This document shows positions 9,708-19,387 of a stretch of 60,085 bases of DNA, piece by piece (the first letter of the stretch is position 1; each line of letters opens with the position of its first letter). The DNA is from Porticoccaceae bacterium. GTDB taxonomy: Bacteria; Pseudomonadota; Gammaproteobacteria; Pseudomonadales; Porticoccaceae. The stretch is from positions 1-60,085 of the forward strand of contig JAQWGK010000078.1 of the NCBI GenBank assembly GCA_029238255.1. The letters are read 5' to 3'. The position numbers and the translations under genes are program-made. The notes beneath the pieces are model-generated. The model ran no database searches. It saw only the letters and a program-made list of their open reading frames with translations, and was not told where the DNA came from.

Positions 9708-11165
9708 CTATAGGGAGGGTTGATCACCATAACCATAGTAATCGGCAATCGCGAGGCCGGCGGCGACACTGGTAAAAGGATCGTGCTCGACCACTTTACC
9801 AGCGAACTGATTATCTAAAATATCCTTTACTGCAGGTATTAATGAAGAGCCTCCAGTGCGCAGCACCAGATCTATATCCGACGCTCTGATACTGGCTTTA
9901 TTGAGGATTAGGGTAATCGCCTGTTCAAGCTCGAAAAGCAGATCGGTAATCATCAACTCAAACTCCCAGCGCTCAAGGGTGACTTCAATATCAATCTCAG
10001 GAATATCCAAAACTGCAGAATCTTGCACTGAAAGCTCTGCCTTAAAGCCCTTGATCGCCTCAAAAACCTGATAGCTATAATTCTGTTTAATCAGATCATA
10101 GAGTCGTTTGAATTTAATCGCCCCCCCATCATCCTCAACCATCCGCTGCATCACCGGAGCGGTATATTTATTCTGATTGAGCATATAGCTGACCGGCCAG
10201 TTAATCAGCAGGTCTTCAAAGTCGCCAAAGGGAAATAGCGTATCCACTTCGGAGCCATCCAGTACACGACGCCAACGTTCACCCTTGCCCAGCAGCGGGA
10301 AAATCAATTCGCGAAAAATAGTCTGGTCGATTTTGTCACCACCCAGCGCAATACCGTGGGTTGCCTCGACCTTAAAGGAGGCGCCCGTGCGACGAAGAAT
10401 ACTGAAGTCCAGTGTTCCGCCGCCAAAATCTACCGTTAGTATTAATTCATCACTGCTACCCGGATGATTATGCAAATAGCTAATCGCCGCCGCTGTAGGC
10501 TCGGGACAGAATGTCTGCTCAGTTATGCCCGCATGACCATAGGATTCACTGAGCCGCTCTAGCGCAACATTATTGCGGCCCTGCTCTATACCCTCAAAAT
10601 TGACCGGATGACCAATACAGGCATGAGTGGTATTTTCCAACTTGCGCTGCAGTGCTTTGCGAATACCGACCAAAATAGGTGTGACCAGTGCAACCAGTCT
10701 AAAGGGACGGTTAAAGATTACCGTGCGCCCACCGGAAGCGTTACCCAATAGACGTTTAGTACCGCGGAATAAGCGCCCGGGCAAGCCGGCATCAGTGAAT
10801 GCCTGCCCAAAGACTTTACTGGTTTCAGACTCACTGGCCGGGCCGCTGTTGCTGCCGGTGCCAGTGCGCGCCTCACCTAAAAGCTCGGCACTAAGCTCTA
10901 CCTTTCGACCCTGATTGCCACTGATATAATCATCGATCGCCTTCTGACCAATAGTGGTTGTATAGTCTTTATCAACATAATTGGCCGAGGGCATTATCGA
11001 GTTGTGCGGAGACAACTGGACAAGCGTCACCTGCTCGCCATCAAATACAGCGGCTGCGCTGTTGCTAGTACCAAAATCAATACCAATACCGAATCCTGAA
11101 CTATGGATAGAATCTGGGGCTGAAGAGTTGTCGCTGTGCATGAAAAGAGGATCGCTGGAAAACAT
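9708..11165 (-). CDS. Hsp70-family protein, YegD-like
   Basis: This 485-residue protein has the actin/Hsp70 ATPase fold: phosphate-1 loop GIDFGTSNS near residue 26, phosphate-2 LTVDFGGGTLDFS in the middle, and the adenosine motif RTGGSSLIPAV near 440. It lacks the classical C-terminal substrate-binding domain and lid of DnaK, as do YegD proteins (E. coli YegD is 450 residues). Its client and role are unknown. It may start at the ATG for residue 1 or residue 9 (MHSDNSS); both precede the conserved domain. There is no J-protein or nucleotide exchange factor nearby. It is separated from its neighbours by 174 and 190 bases, so it is probably transcribed alone. Confidence 0.85.
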   Translation of the reverse strand: MFSSDPLFMHSDNSSAPDSIHSSGFGIGIDFGTSNSAAAVFDGEQVTLVQLSPHNSIMPSANYVDKDYTTTIGQKAIDDYISGNQGRKVELSAELLGEARTGTGSNSGPASESETSKVFGQAFTDAGLPGRLFRGTKRLLGNASGGRTVIFNRPFRLVALVTPILVGIRKALQRKLENTTHACIGHPVNFEGIEQGRNNVALERLSESYGHAGITEQTFCPEPTAAAISYLHNHPGSSDELILTVDFGGGTLDFSILRRTGASFKVEATHGIALGGDKIDQTIFRELIFPLLGKGERWRRVLDGSEVDTLFPFGDFEDLLINWPVSYMLNQNKYTAPVMQRMVEDDGGAIKFKRLYDLIKQNYSYQVFEAIKGFKAELSVQDSAVLDIPEIDIEVTLERWEFELMITDLLFELEQAITLILNKASIRASDIDLVLRTGGSSLIPAVKDILDNQFAGKVVEHDPFTSVAAGLAIADYYGYGDQPSL

Positions 11166-11355
11166 TTAAATGGTGCCGGTATTTTAGACTAATTTGACCG
11201 ACAATTAAGAAAAAACTCGGCAAATAAAAATGCCGTAGCAGTTGCAAAAGAGTGTTTATAAAAGAGCAGTTATAAAGCTACTTAAAAAAACCGTCAGTGC
11301 CGATAAGCAGCTCGATCGAATTTAAGCTCTGCATCAAACCCGAACTGCTAGCGAA

Positions 11356-11844
11356 CTATTTAACCAACGTCTCAAAGCGGTGTTCAGCGCGGTTCTTTAC
11401 TACCTTACTTGCATCAAAAACCTGTCCATTCATTGCGATATAGACCCCGCAAGCCAGTACCTGAATCGCACCAATAGCACAGCCGATATTAAATTGGGCA
11501 TCGCTGTTAGAGAAGGCTGCAGGCTGTAAAGCACCGGTCAGGATAATGGTTTTATTCTCCACATCACTGAGCCAGCCGGCAGTTTCAACCATGCCATCGG
11601 TGCCATGCACAATAAGAATATATTGAGCATCTGCCTCTGTGACCTGCTGCTGAATTTTCCGACGATGCTGATCAGTCATATCAAGGCTGTCCAGACGCAT
11701 TAACTCATCGACCTGATAATCAAAGCCGACATTCATCTGCTCTAGCAATCCGCCAATCACCGGCTCTCCAATTTGGAATTCACTAAGGGCATCAAAGTAA
11801 ATTTTGTCGATGGTGCCACCAGTGGTAAATATCTGTAATTTCAT
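11356..11844 (-). CDS. Short single-domain asparaginase-like protein
   Basis: This 162-residue protein corresponds to only the N-terminal catalytic domain of type I/II asparaginases (full-length about 330). It retains TTGGTIDK with the catalytic Thr near the N-terminus, and HGTDGM with the Thr-Asp pair. The region after its stop is only 190 bases before the yegD-like gene and cannot encode a C-terminal domain, so it is not a split gene. Short asparaginase-domain proteins of this length exist as a family; activity is not assured because the usual active site includes residues from a neighbouring subunit. Its ATG overlaps the pepQ stop codon (ATGA), showing translational coupling, and suggests a role in dipeptide or amino acid turnover. 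Confidence 0.75.
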   Translation of the reverse strand: MKLQIFTTGGTIDKIYFDALSEFQIGEPVIGGLLEQMNVGFDYQVDELMRLDSLDMTDQHRRKIQQQVTEADAQYILIVHGTDGMVETAGWLSDVENKTIILTGALQPAAFSNSDAQFNIGCAIGAIQVLACGVYIAMNGQVFDASKVVKNRAEHRFETLVK

Positions 11845-13202
11845 CAGCTATCAATCCCACTAAAAGCATCGCGGGTCAAATTTTCTAATAAGCCGTCAGC
11901 ATGGACAATAATATTATCTTCGATGCGAATGCCGCCGAAGGGAAGAAAGTCATCCACTCGCGACCAATTTATTTTAGAGCTGTTATTCCCTGCGCGTAAT
12001 TTAGCCAACAGTGCCGGAATAAAATACAGCCCCGGTTCCACCGTATGAATCTGATTAGCGACCATCGCCGCCGAGCTGCGCAGCTTGGGATATTTCTCTG
12101 ATGCCGGCAATAGATCGCCCTGGCCAGAGGCCAGATTACTGCCTCTATCGTGAACATTGCAGCCGAGGTGATGACCCAACCCATGAGGATAAAAAGCCGC
12201 TGTAATATCAGCCTCAAAGGCCTCTTCTGCCGAGACGTTTAAGATATCAAATTGACGCAGTACTTCCGCGACCCTGAGGTGCGACAGCACATTTAAATCA
12301 ATCGGAGACTTACCCAGGCCACCGGCGGCAACCAACTCCAGCTGAACTGCATCCATCACCACAATCATTTCAGCAAAATCACTGCCCTTATCGAAGGCGT
12401 AGGTGCGGGTAATATCCGAAGCATAACCATTGACTGCAACTCCGGCATCAATCAGAAAACTTCGCGGTGCTTGGGGCTGCTTAAATAGATCGTGATGATG
12501 CAGAACCGCTGCATGCTCATTGACCCCGGCAATAATCCCGTAGGGCATTTCATTTTCACTCTGATTACAGGCTGCCAGATAGGCCGCGGCTATTTCCAAC
12601 TCCGAGGCACCTGACATAAAGACTTGATAGGCGGCGCGATGAGCGGGCACGGCCTGTCGGTTGGCTTCACGAACGCACTCCTGCTCATAGGGAGTTTTAG
12701 CTCGCCGCTGAAAATCAATTTGATCGGTAACCTTTTTCGGATTCCAAAACTCCGCTGCCAGACCGAGCTTATTGGTTTCGTTAATAAAGGCTGTGCCGCC
12801 CTCCGCTTGACTGAGGTGCAGCTTTAACTCTTTGATAGAAGCGTATTCAATAACTTCCAAGCCCTGTTCAAAATCGGCAGGCAGTGTCTCTGGCGCGGTG
12901 TGCCAAATATCTTCAACGGTGAGTAGAAACAGTCTTGGCTTACTTGCGCCGGCACTGATCTGCAGATAACAGCCCGCGCGCCTTGCCAGCGGCAGCCATT
13001 CTCTAAGATAGGGATTGGCTTTAAAGGGGTAAGCCATATCATCGGCAAACTGCATTTTGCTATCGCCAGAACCAATCACAATTTCATCAAATCCGGTTTC
13101 GGCGAGAATGGCCTGAAATCGAGAAAGCTTCTCAGCGAGGTGCTGAGCATAGAGTTTGGCAATATTGACTTTTGCGCCATCAATTATTTGGGATTGATTC
13201 AT
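11844..13202 (-). CDS. pepQ: Xaa-Pro dipeptidase PepQ (M24B)
   Basis: This 452-residue cytoplasmic enzyme cleaves Xaa-Pro dipeptides. It has an N-terminal domain (about 1-165) and the pita-bread M24 domain with the five metal ligands visible in order: Asp in LIDAG, Asp in SDITRTY, His in HGLGHHLG, Glu in TVEPG and Glu in GIRIEDN. Length is close to E. coli PepQ (443). Its stop overlaps the start of the short asparaginase gene, so both are translated from one message. Many PepQ enzymes also act on organophosphate esters, a side activity known for the family. Confidence 0.93.
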   Translation of the reverse strand: MNQSQIIDGAKVNIAKLYAQHLAEKLSRFQAILAETGFDEIVIGSGDSKMQFADDMAYPFKANPYLREWLPLARRAGCYLQISAGASKPRLFLLTVEDIWHTAPETLPADFEQGLEVIEYASIKELKLHLSQAEGGTAFINETNKLGLAAEFWNPKKVTDQIDFQRRAKTPYEQECVREANRQAVPAHRAAYQVFMSGASELEIAAAYLAACNQSENEMPYGIIAGVNEHAAVLHHHDLFKQPQAPRSFLIDAGVAVNGYASDITRTYAFDKGSDFAEMIVVMDAVQLELVAAGGLGKSPIDLNVLSHLRVAEVLRQFDILNVSAEEAFEADITAAFYPHGLGHHLGCNVHDRGSNLASGQGDLLPASEKYPKLRSSAAMVANQIHTVEPGLYFIPALLAKLRAGNNSSKINWSRVDDFLPFGGIRIEDNIIVHADGLLENLTRDAFSGIDS

Positions 13203-13285
13203 TATCTAAAGGCTCTTATGAAATACTCTATTAAGGCTGTTGCTTAAATACGTTCGCTTGAAACTTTTAGTATTAAAAAAATAAA

Positions 13286-14665
13286 CTAAACCGCAACTCG
13301 TATTGATTTCCATCTGGCAGTTTTAAAACGCCACCAGCAAACTATACACATTAAAAATCCGTTGAGTAAAAAGAACCCCCATGACCAGAGTAAATGGCCG
13401 CCCCAAAAGTAGTTAATCAATACAGTGGGTAAAACCAGCACTAACCAACTGACGGCAATACCTACACCAGCAATAAAGCGCGTATCTCCCGCACCCGTTA
13501 GAGCTCCACTGATCATCCCTGAAACCGCCCTGAACAAACAGATAACGGCCAGCATCCGCAAAAGGTAATGTACCAGAGGTACCGTGGCAGCATAAGTAGA
13601 CGCAGACATGCCCTGAGAAAACAGTGCAATAAACCAATCGGGTTTGACTACCAGCATTAGCCCCGCAACTGTGAAAACAACCGCCGCCAGATGCATCGCC
13701 GAATAGGTCACCCGCTCTGCACCCTCAGGGTCAGACGCTCCCAATCGCTGCCCAACCAAAACCGAGACCGCTATAGTCAAGCCGCCCACAGGCATTACTG
13801 CCAACATAAATATATTCGTAGCAATGCTGTGGGCCGTGAGCTCGGCGACACCAATTCTCCCAATTAACAGCACAAATATTGTTGCCGCCAACCCGCTGAC
13901 CTGCGCCTGAACTCCGAGCGGCAGACCAAAGCGTAACAGACGGTTAAATAAACTAACGTCGAGTCGCCAATGGCAATGCGTTGCAAAGCGCCGACGATAT
14001 TTCTCACTAAAAAATATCAATAACTGTACTGTTATACCCACAGACAGGGAAATAAATGTGGCCCAGGCTGCACCACTCACCCCCATCGCAGGCAGACCCC
14101 AGTTACCAAAGATCAGCACATAATCCAAAATCACATTTAACAGGGTCACCAGCAAAGTGCTCCACATAATCACCGGAGTGCGGCCAATCCCTGAGAAAAA
14201 ACCCGTTAGACAGGCAGAAATAATCATAATTGGTGCAGATAAAATAAGCACTCTGGTGTATTCAACTTCGATAAGCTGAATAGCCCGATCATGACCGATA
14301 AAGCGAAATATCGGTTCTACATAGACGAACCCGAGAATCACCATTAATAGCGATGGACCAACAATATAAAATCCCTGCCAGACGGAAGCGCCAATTTTCC
14401 TCTCATCTCCAGCTCCGAAATTTTGCGCGACAAAAACACTGACATAGCCCGCTGTGCCCAAAAAAAGTGCGACAACTGAAAAAAATATCATTGCTGCAGG
14501 CACAGTTGCTGCGAGTGCGTTGGAATCAAGATTGGAGAGAAATAATCGATCGATAAAACTCTGCACGCTGCCAGAGCAAGTTGTAACAATTAGGGGAAAT
14601 GCCAATAGCAAAACCTCTTTGTATCCGTTGCGACTGTGCCAGCGATGCCTTATTGCGCGAAACAT
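13286..14665 (-). CDS. MATE family multidrug/metabolite exporter
   Basis: This 459-residue inner-membrane protein has the twelve hydrophobic segments and two-fold repeat of MATE transporters: first half opening with EVLLLAFPLIVTTCSGSVQSFIDRLFLS and second half with NRLLRFGLPLGVQAQVSGLAATIFVLLIG. It would export cationic compounds in exchange for sodium or protons. The substrate is unknown. The 5' flank is a 209-base gap before the RND efflux operon, with hairpins, so it is probably transcribed separately. Together with that operon it gives this region two unrelated efflux systems. Confidence 0.9.
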   Translation of the reverse strand: MFRAIRHRWHSRNGYKEVLLLAFPLIVTTCSGSVQSFIDRLFLSNLDSNALAATVPAAMIFFSVVALFLGTAGYVSVFVAQNFGAGDERKIGASVWQGFYIVGPSLLMVILGFVYVEPIFRFIGHDRAIQLIEVEYTRVLILSAPIMIISACLTGFFSGIGRTPVIMWSTLLVTLLNVILDYVLIFGNWGLPAMGVSGAAWATFISLSVGITVQLLIFFSEKYRRRFATHCHWRLDVSLFNRLLRFGLPLGVQAQVSGLAATIFVLLIGRIGVAELTAHSIATNIFMLAVMPVGGLTIAVSVLVGQRLGASDPEGAERVTYSAMHLAAVVFTVAGLMLVVKPDWFIALFSQGMSASTYAATVPLVHYLLRMLAVICLFRAVSGMISGALTGAGDTRFIAGVGIAVSWLVLVLPTVLINYFWGGHLLWSWGFFLLNGFLMCIVCWWRFKTARWKSIRVAV

Positions 14666-14774
14666 ATTTTTCCAAAGTGCAGGTCATCCCTGCACCTAAA
14701 GCCAAGGATGAAATAAGAATATTTTGGCAACGAGAAAATTTAGGCTGACTTGCTGTAAGAGTGAAATATAGAGA

Positions 14775-14790
14775 TCGCCTGTTCAGGCGA
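14775..14790. repeat. Short perfect hairpin between the RND and MATE genes
   Basis: TCGCCTG-TT-CAGGCGA is a perfect 7-bp inverted repeat with a two-base spacer. There is no T-run on either strand, so a terminator call is weak; it may still be an RNA stem stabilising the 3' end of the RND message. Confidence 0.4.
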
Positions 14791-14812
14791 TAAGTCATCG
14801 AAGTTGGTTTTC

Positions 14813-14872
14813 GTTGCCGACCACTAATAAGACTCGAAAGGAGCGGAAAACCCTACCTATAGAGTCGGCAAC
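14813..14872. repeat. Inverted repeat GTTGCCGAC...GTCGGCAAC just after the RND permease stop
   Basis: Perfect 9-base arms at 14813-14821 and 14864-14872 are separated by 42 bases. The right arm lies two bases from the permease stop codon. It may form the base of a long 3' stem or be a protein-binding site; no function can be shown. Confidence 0.45.
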
Positions 14873-14874
14873 TT

Positions 14875-17800
14875 TTAATTCCCTGAAGCTGACGCTTTAA
14901 GGGACTGTTTAAGTGTCTGCGTGATTCTTTGCTTAGAGCCCTTTAAATCGTGAACCACCAGATATAAGCAGGGAACCAAAATCAGCGTAATTGCGGTAGC
15001 GGCAACAATGCCAAAACTTAGGGACAGGGCCATTGGGATAACAAACTGCGCCTGCATACTGGTTTCAAACAGCATCGGCAGAAGCCCCACAAAGGTTGTG
15101 GTGGTGGTTAGGAAAATAGCTCTAAAGCGTCGCGAACCCGCTGCCATCAGCGCATCCTCTTCGGTCTCTTCATACTCCCGGGCACGGTTGGCAAACTCCA
15201 CCAAAATCAAACTATCGTTGACCACCACACCGGCCAGAGCAATTAAGCCAAATACCGACAGCATGCTCATGGTCATATCAAAAATAATATGCCCGACCAC
15301 CGCGCCGATAAAGCCAAAGGGGATCACCGACATAATCACCAGCGGCTGAACATAGGAGCGCAGTGGCACCGCCAGCAGGCCGTAGATCATAAATAGTGCC
15401 GCGATCAATCCCACAAACATCCGGCTAACCAGTCGAGACTGTTCTTCACTGGCGCCACCGAGACCAAAACCTACGCTTGGGTAATCGACTAACAGCTGCG
15501 GAATAAAATTATCGGTCACATCAGAGATTACGGTGCCACTCTGAATCTTGGAGGCATCCACATCTGCGGTAATGGTTATAGTGCGTTTGCGATCAGTGCG
15601 CTTAATGCTGGTCAGACCCAGACCGAGACGAATATTTGCCACCTCTCCAATAGCCACCACCTGTCCACTGGCGGTGCGAATATGCATCTGTTCAAGGGTC
15701 CCAATCGAGCGGCGCTCTTCCAGGGGATAACGCACCATCACTTTTAAAGTATCGGCTCCCCGCTGAAGGCGCTGTACCTCTTCGCCATAAAATGCCTGAC
15801 GCACCTGACGCGCCACATCACCGAGCTTGATATCCAACTGGCTGGCATAGGGCTTAAGGCTGATCAATATTTCCTGAGCACCGACACCCTGAGAGTTGTA
15901 GATATCAAATACGCCATTGTATTGACCGAGCTTGTCCTGCAGTGCCGCTGCCGCCAGACTGAGCTGTTCAGGATCTTCACCAGAGAGGGCCAGTTCTATT
16001 TTTGCGCCACCGCCGGAGTTAGTGCTGGCATAGTAATTTTGCTTACGCACATTGGGTAGATTGCCGACCTGTTTGCGCCACAGCCGCTCAAAGTCGAGGG
16101 CACTAATTGCTCTCTCCTCAGCATGGGTCAGGGAGATCATAAATACCCCTTCGACATCAGAGCCGGCGTAGAACAACACATGTTCAATCAACCCTTTGGT
16201 TTCAGGGTTGGCCTGAAGGTAATCTCTATCGACCTGATAGGCGGCAGCCTGTACCTTTTCCATCGCTTCGACAAAGCTCTCTTCAGAGACCCCGTCCTGC
16301 ATTACAACCGAGGCGCGAATGGTATCGCCGGGCACGTCGGGGAAAAATTCAAAGCGCGCTATTCCACTGCCCAGAGAGGCTCCGGCAACAATTAATACGG
16401 CGATAAAGGATGCCAGCGTGACATAGCGCTGGTGCATACATTTTTTCAAAAAAGGCTTGTAGCGCTGATCGATAAATCGCGACATTCGCTGATCGATACT
16501 TGCTTGCCAGCGCTCAATAAAACGCCATTTCGATGGCTTGGGTTTAGTAAATCGCATACCGGCCAGATGAGCAGGCAGTATTAATTTCGACTCAATCAGA
16601 GAGAAGATTAAACAGAGAATAACCACAACTGAGATGGCTTCCAAAAACGCGGCCACATTGCCACCAATAAATAAAATCGGTGCAAAGGCGGCCATAGTGG
16701 TCAGCACGCCGATAGTTGATGGGGTGGCAACTCGTTTGGCGCCGGCAATCACTGTATCCACTGGCGCGACATAGACAAAGTCCTCTGGGGTTTCGCCGCC
16801 GTTAGCCTGTTTCGCCAGCGCCTCCGCTTTATCCGCCTCACCCTTGGCCTCGCTAAAGATACTCTCGCCGATAACAATCGCATCATCGACGACTATACCC
16901 AGCACCATAATAAAGGCGAATAGACTCAGAACATTAACCGTCACCGGATAGGGATTAACGGGCATCAACCAGATCGCGCCGAGAAAGCTTACCGGTATCC
17001 CCACCATCACCCATTTGGCGACCTGCAGATTGAGAAACAGACCCAGCACAATAGCTACCAACACGGCACCCATGGCGAGGTTGCTGAGCATCATATTCAA
17101 CCTGCCACGCAGGTAGTAAGAGTCGTCAAAAACGTAATCTATATTGAGCCCATCGGGCAATTCAGTGCGCTTCTGTTCAACATACTCTTTCACAGAGTCA
17201 CTGATAGAAATAATATCCTGACCCTTAAGGGAGAAAATACCCACTGAGATTGCACTTGCGCGATCAAAGTTGACCATCGCATTGGTCTCGGCAAAGCCGT
17301 CTTTAACCTCGGCTATATCCGAGAGCAGTAGCTGCGAGCCATCGGGGTGACTGCGCAATACCAGATTGGCAAAATCCTCTCCTCGATAGGCCTTGCCCTG
17401 AGTTCGCAGCAACACATTGCCGTTTTCAGCTCTGATCATGCCGGCCGGCAAGTCGATAGACGAGTCGCGCAGTACCGCAGCCACTTCAGCCAGAGTCAGG
17501 TCTAACTCTCTAAGGCGATTTTCTTTAACTTCGATAGAGATCTCGTAGTCATCAGTTCCCCAGAGTATTGCCCTTTTTATCTCGGGCAGATCTAGCAACT
17601 CATCGCGGATTTCCTGACCCAATACTTTTCTTATGCGCTCATTCATGGCACCGGAAACGGTCACATTGATTACCCAGCCAAACATCTCCATCCTGCTGAC
17701 ATTGGGTTTTTCCAAATCCTGAGGGAAATTAACAATACTATCGATGCGGTTTTCAACCTGCACCATCACTTCATTGATATTTTCGTTGGCTTCAATTTCC

Positions 17801-18087
17801 AGGCTGATACGAGCGGAATCACGACTGGCTGTGGCACTAATTTTTTTAACCCCTTTTAAACCCTTGAGTGCCGCTTCAATAGGGAGAATAACGCCTTTCT
17901 CAACTTCCACCGGCGCCGCACCCGGATAGGGTGCTCGAATCTGAATCCGGTCTATATCCGAGCGCGGGAACATATCCTTGCTGATACCCATGGCTGAAAT
18001 CAGTCCAGCGGCAATAATCAGCAGCATAACCAGATTGGCCGCTACGGGATTTCTGGCAAACCAACCAATCAAGCCTGAGTTTTGCAT
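14875..18087 (-). CDS. RND family efflux pump permease
   Basis: This 1070-residue inner-membrane protein is the proton-driven component of a tripartite exporter. It begins with a transmembrane helix (NPVAANLVMLLIIAAGLISAMG), has two large periplasmic domains (about 40-330 and 560-860) and the RND family core helices. The Asp pair of the proton relay is visible in LGIVVDDAIVIGES (helix 4 region), and the second-half helix VVNDSLILVEFANR is present. Its ATG overlaps the stop of the adaptor gene by one base (TAATG), so the two are coupled. No outer-membrane TolC partner gene is in the window. The substrate is unknown; the pump looks like the broad drug/lipid class and not the metal class. Confidence 0.93.
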   Translation of the reverse strand: MQNSGLIGWFARNPVAANLVMLLIIAAGLISAMGISKDMFPRSDIDRIQIRAPYPGAAPVEVEKGVILPIEAALKGLKGVKKISATASRDSARISLEIEANENINEVMVQVENRIDSIVNFPQDLEKPNVSRMEMFGWVINVTVSGAMNERIRKVLGQEIRDELLDLPEIKRAILWGTDDYEISIEVKENRLRELDLTLAEVAAVLRDSSIDLPAGMIRAENGNVLLRTQGKAYRGEDFANLVLRSHPDGSQLLLSDIAEVKDGFAETNAMVNFDRASAISVGIFSLKGQDIISISDSVKEYVEQKRTELPDGLNIDYVFDDSYYLRGRLNMMLSNLAMGAVLVAIVLGLFLNLQVAKWVMVGIPVSFLGAIWLMPVNPYPVTVNVLSLFAFIMVLGIVVDDAIVIGESIFSEAKGEADKAEALAKQANGGETPEDFVYVAPVDTVIAGAKRVATPSTIGVLTTMAAFAPILFIGGNVAAFLEAISVVVILCLIFSLIESKLILPAHLAGMRFTKPKPSKWRFIERWQASIDQRMSRFIDQRYKPFLKKCMHQRYVTLASFIAVLIVAGASLGSGIARFEFFPDVPGDTIRASVVMQDGVSEESFVEAMEKVQAAAYQVDRDYLQANPETKGLIEHVLFYAGSDVEGVFMISLTHAEERAISALDFERLWRKQVGNLPNVRKQNYYASTNSGGGAKIELALSGEDPEQLSLAAAALQDKLGQYNGVFDIYNSQGVGAQEILISLKPYASQLDIKLGDVARQVRQAFYGEEVQRLQRGADTLKVMVRYPLEERRSIGTLEQMHIRTASGQVVAIGEVANIRLGLGLTSIKRTDRKRTITITADVDASKIQSGTVISDVTDNFIPQLLVDYPSVGFGLGGASEEQSRLVSRMFVGLIAALFMIYGLLAVPLRSYVQPLVIMSVIPFGFIGAVVGHIIFDMTMSMLSVFGLIALAGVVVNDSLILVEFANRAREYEETEEDALMAAGSRRFRAIFLTTTTTFVGLLPMLFETSMQAQFVIPMALSLSFGIVAATAITLILVPCLYLVVHDLKGSKQRITQTLKQSLKASASGN

Positions 18088-19238
18088 TATTGATTACTCT
18101 CTGGTTTAACACGCATACCCTCAATAGGAATTCCCACTGCGCTAACAATAATTTCCACACCCTCTTCGAGGCCGCTGGCAATATAGTAAAACTGGTCATC
18201 GCTAAAAATGGGGTCAACCTTTTTCAGGCGCAGTCGGTTGTCGCTATCCACTGCCGCTACATTGTCACCTTCAAGCAAGGCATAGCGCGGCACAGCAAAA
18301 ATATCTTCGAGTTTTTTACCGGCGATAGTGGCACGGACAAAGGTTCCCATTAGCAGATCAGGCTGCCCCGACTGCTGTTTGATGCTGTAGGGATCAACAA
18401 CCTGAGCAACCAGATAGCGTGCTCGATTGCGCTGATCAACCACTCCCTCAGAGCGAACCAACAATGCGCTCCACTCAGTTTCGACACCGGCCACAGAGGC
18501 ACTCAGCGTGACTGCTGATTTGGATTGGCTATTGGCGACCTTGCGGGTCTCCATCATCGACAGATCTCTTTCCGTCAAAGGCAGACGGACTTCCGCATAG
18601 TCGATAGCAAATATCTCGCCCAACTTTGAACCGAGAGTGACAAACTGGCCGATATCGGCGCTCTTTGCCGAGACCATTCCCGCATAGGGGGCACGGATAG
18701 TGGTTTTATCCAATTTCTGCTGGGCCTGCTTTAGCTCAGCCTTAGCCTGCAATACATTGGCCTGAGCCTCTGCCAGATAGGGCTTGCGCAGAGCCAGCAA
18801 CGGTGCCTCTTCGGCGGGGCGACCGGTCATAGCCCACTCTTTTTCAGCCTGAGCTGCGCGGGCACGCTCAAAGGCTAGCTGGGCATTCATACTGATCAAT
18901 CGGGCTTCCGCACGCTGCAGGGCCACCTGATAATCGGTGGGATCAAGCTGCATCAAGAGATCGCCGGCTTCAAAAACCCCACCGACAACAAATTCAGCAG
19001 AGACCTTTAAAATTGCGCCGGAAACCTCGGAAATAAGTGCCGTGTTAGTGCGCGGCAAGACCGTTCCCTGAGATTCTACAAACAGTTGAGTGGTGGTCTT
19101 TTCAAGCACCAGAGTCTCAACAGCAAGGGCGGTTTCTGGGGATTCAGTCTGTTCGGGCTCAGGCTTTAACTGGAACATAACAGATGAAAGCAGAATCGCA
19201 CCGACGATAATAGCCAGGGGCAGTAAGATTTTTTTCAA
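18087..19238 (-). CDS. RND efflux periplasmic adaptor (membrane fusion protein)
   Basis: This 383-residue protein links the RND permease to an outer-membrane channel. It has an N-terminal membrane anchor (about 3-22), a barrel-sandwich hybrid/lipoyl half (VESQGTVLPRTNTALISEVSG, about 53-75), an alpha-helical hairpin (about 105-175, with QRAEARLISMNAQLAFERA) and the second lipoyl half (TTIRAPYAGMVS, about 175-190) followed by beta-barrel and membrane-proximal domains. The start is an unusual TTG at 19238 (reads M-KKILLPLAI); no earlier ATG exists in frame and an AAAGGT sequence precedes it. It is the first gene of the operon, divergent from the ECF sigma factor gene with 149 bases between. Confidence 0.9.
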   Translation of the reverse strand: MKKILLPLAIIVGAILLSSVMFQLKPEPEQTESPETALAVETLVLEKTTTQLFVESQGTVLPRTNTALISEVSGAILKVSAEFVVGGVFEAGDLLMQLDPTDYQVALQRAEARLISMNAQLAFERARAAQAEKEWAMTGRPAEEAPLLALRKPYLAEAQANVLQAKAELKQAQQKLDKTTIRAPYAGMVSAKSADIGQFVTLGSKLGEIFAIDYAEVRLPLTERDLSMMETRKVANSQSKSAVTLSASVAGVETEWSALLVRSEGVVDQRNRARYLVAQVVDPYSIKQQSGQPDLLMGTFVRATIAGKKLEDIFAVPRYALLEGDNVAAVDSDNRLRLKKVDPIFSDDQFYYIASGLEEGVEIIVSAVGIPIEGMRVKPESNQ

Positions 19239-19330
19239 GGGTTCTACCTTTATTTTTTTTATTAGATATCTGAGCTTATTGTATGGGCTAATTCATCTTT
19301 TTAGTAGTAGCTAAATCAGCGAAATTTTAA

Positions 19331-19360
19331 TGATCCAGCAACGACTGAGCTGCGTAAAAA
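19331..19360 (+). promoter_or_regulatory. Candidate autoregulated promoter of the ECF sigma/ChrR operon
   Basis: TGATCC (19331-19336), an 18-base spacer and TAAAAA (19355-19360) lie 28 bases before the sigma factor ATG. ECF sigma factors of the ChrR group commonly transcribe their own operon from TGATCC-type promoters (recalled from Rhodobacter RpoE). The same arrangement is found upstream of the unknown membrane protein gene at 3864. Confidence 0.6.
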
Positions 19361-19387
19361 GACTATTCTGAGAGAGCGGCGTGGATT

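Noticed and set aside
11356-11844. Asparaginase as a truncated pseudogene
   Set aside because: The downstream 190 bases have no remnant of a C-terminal domain, motifs are intact and the start is coupled to pepQ; short family members exist.
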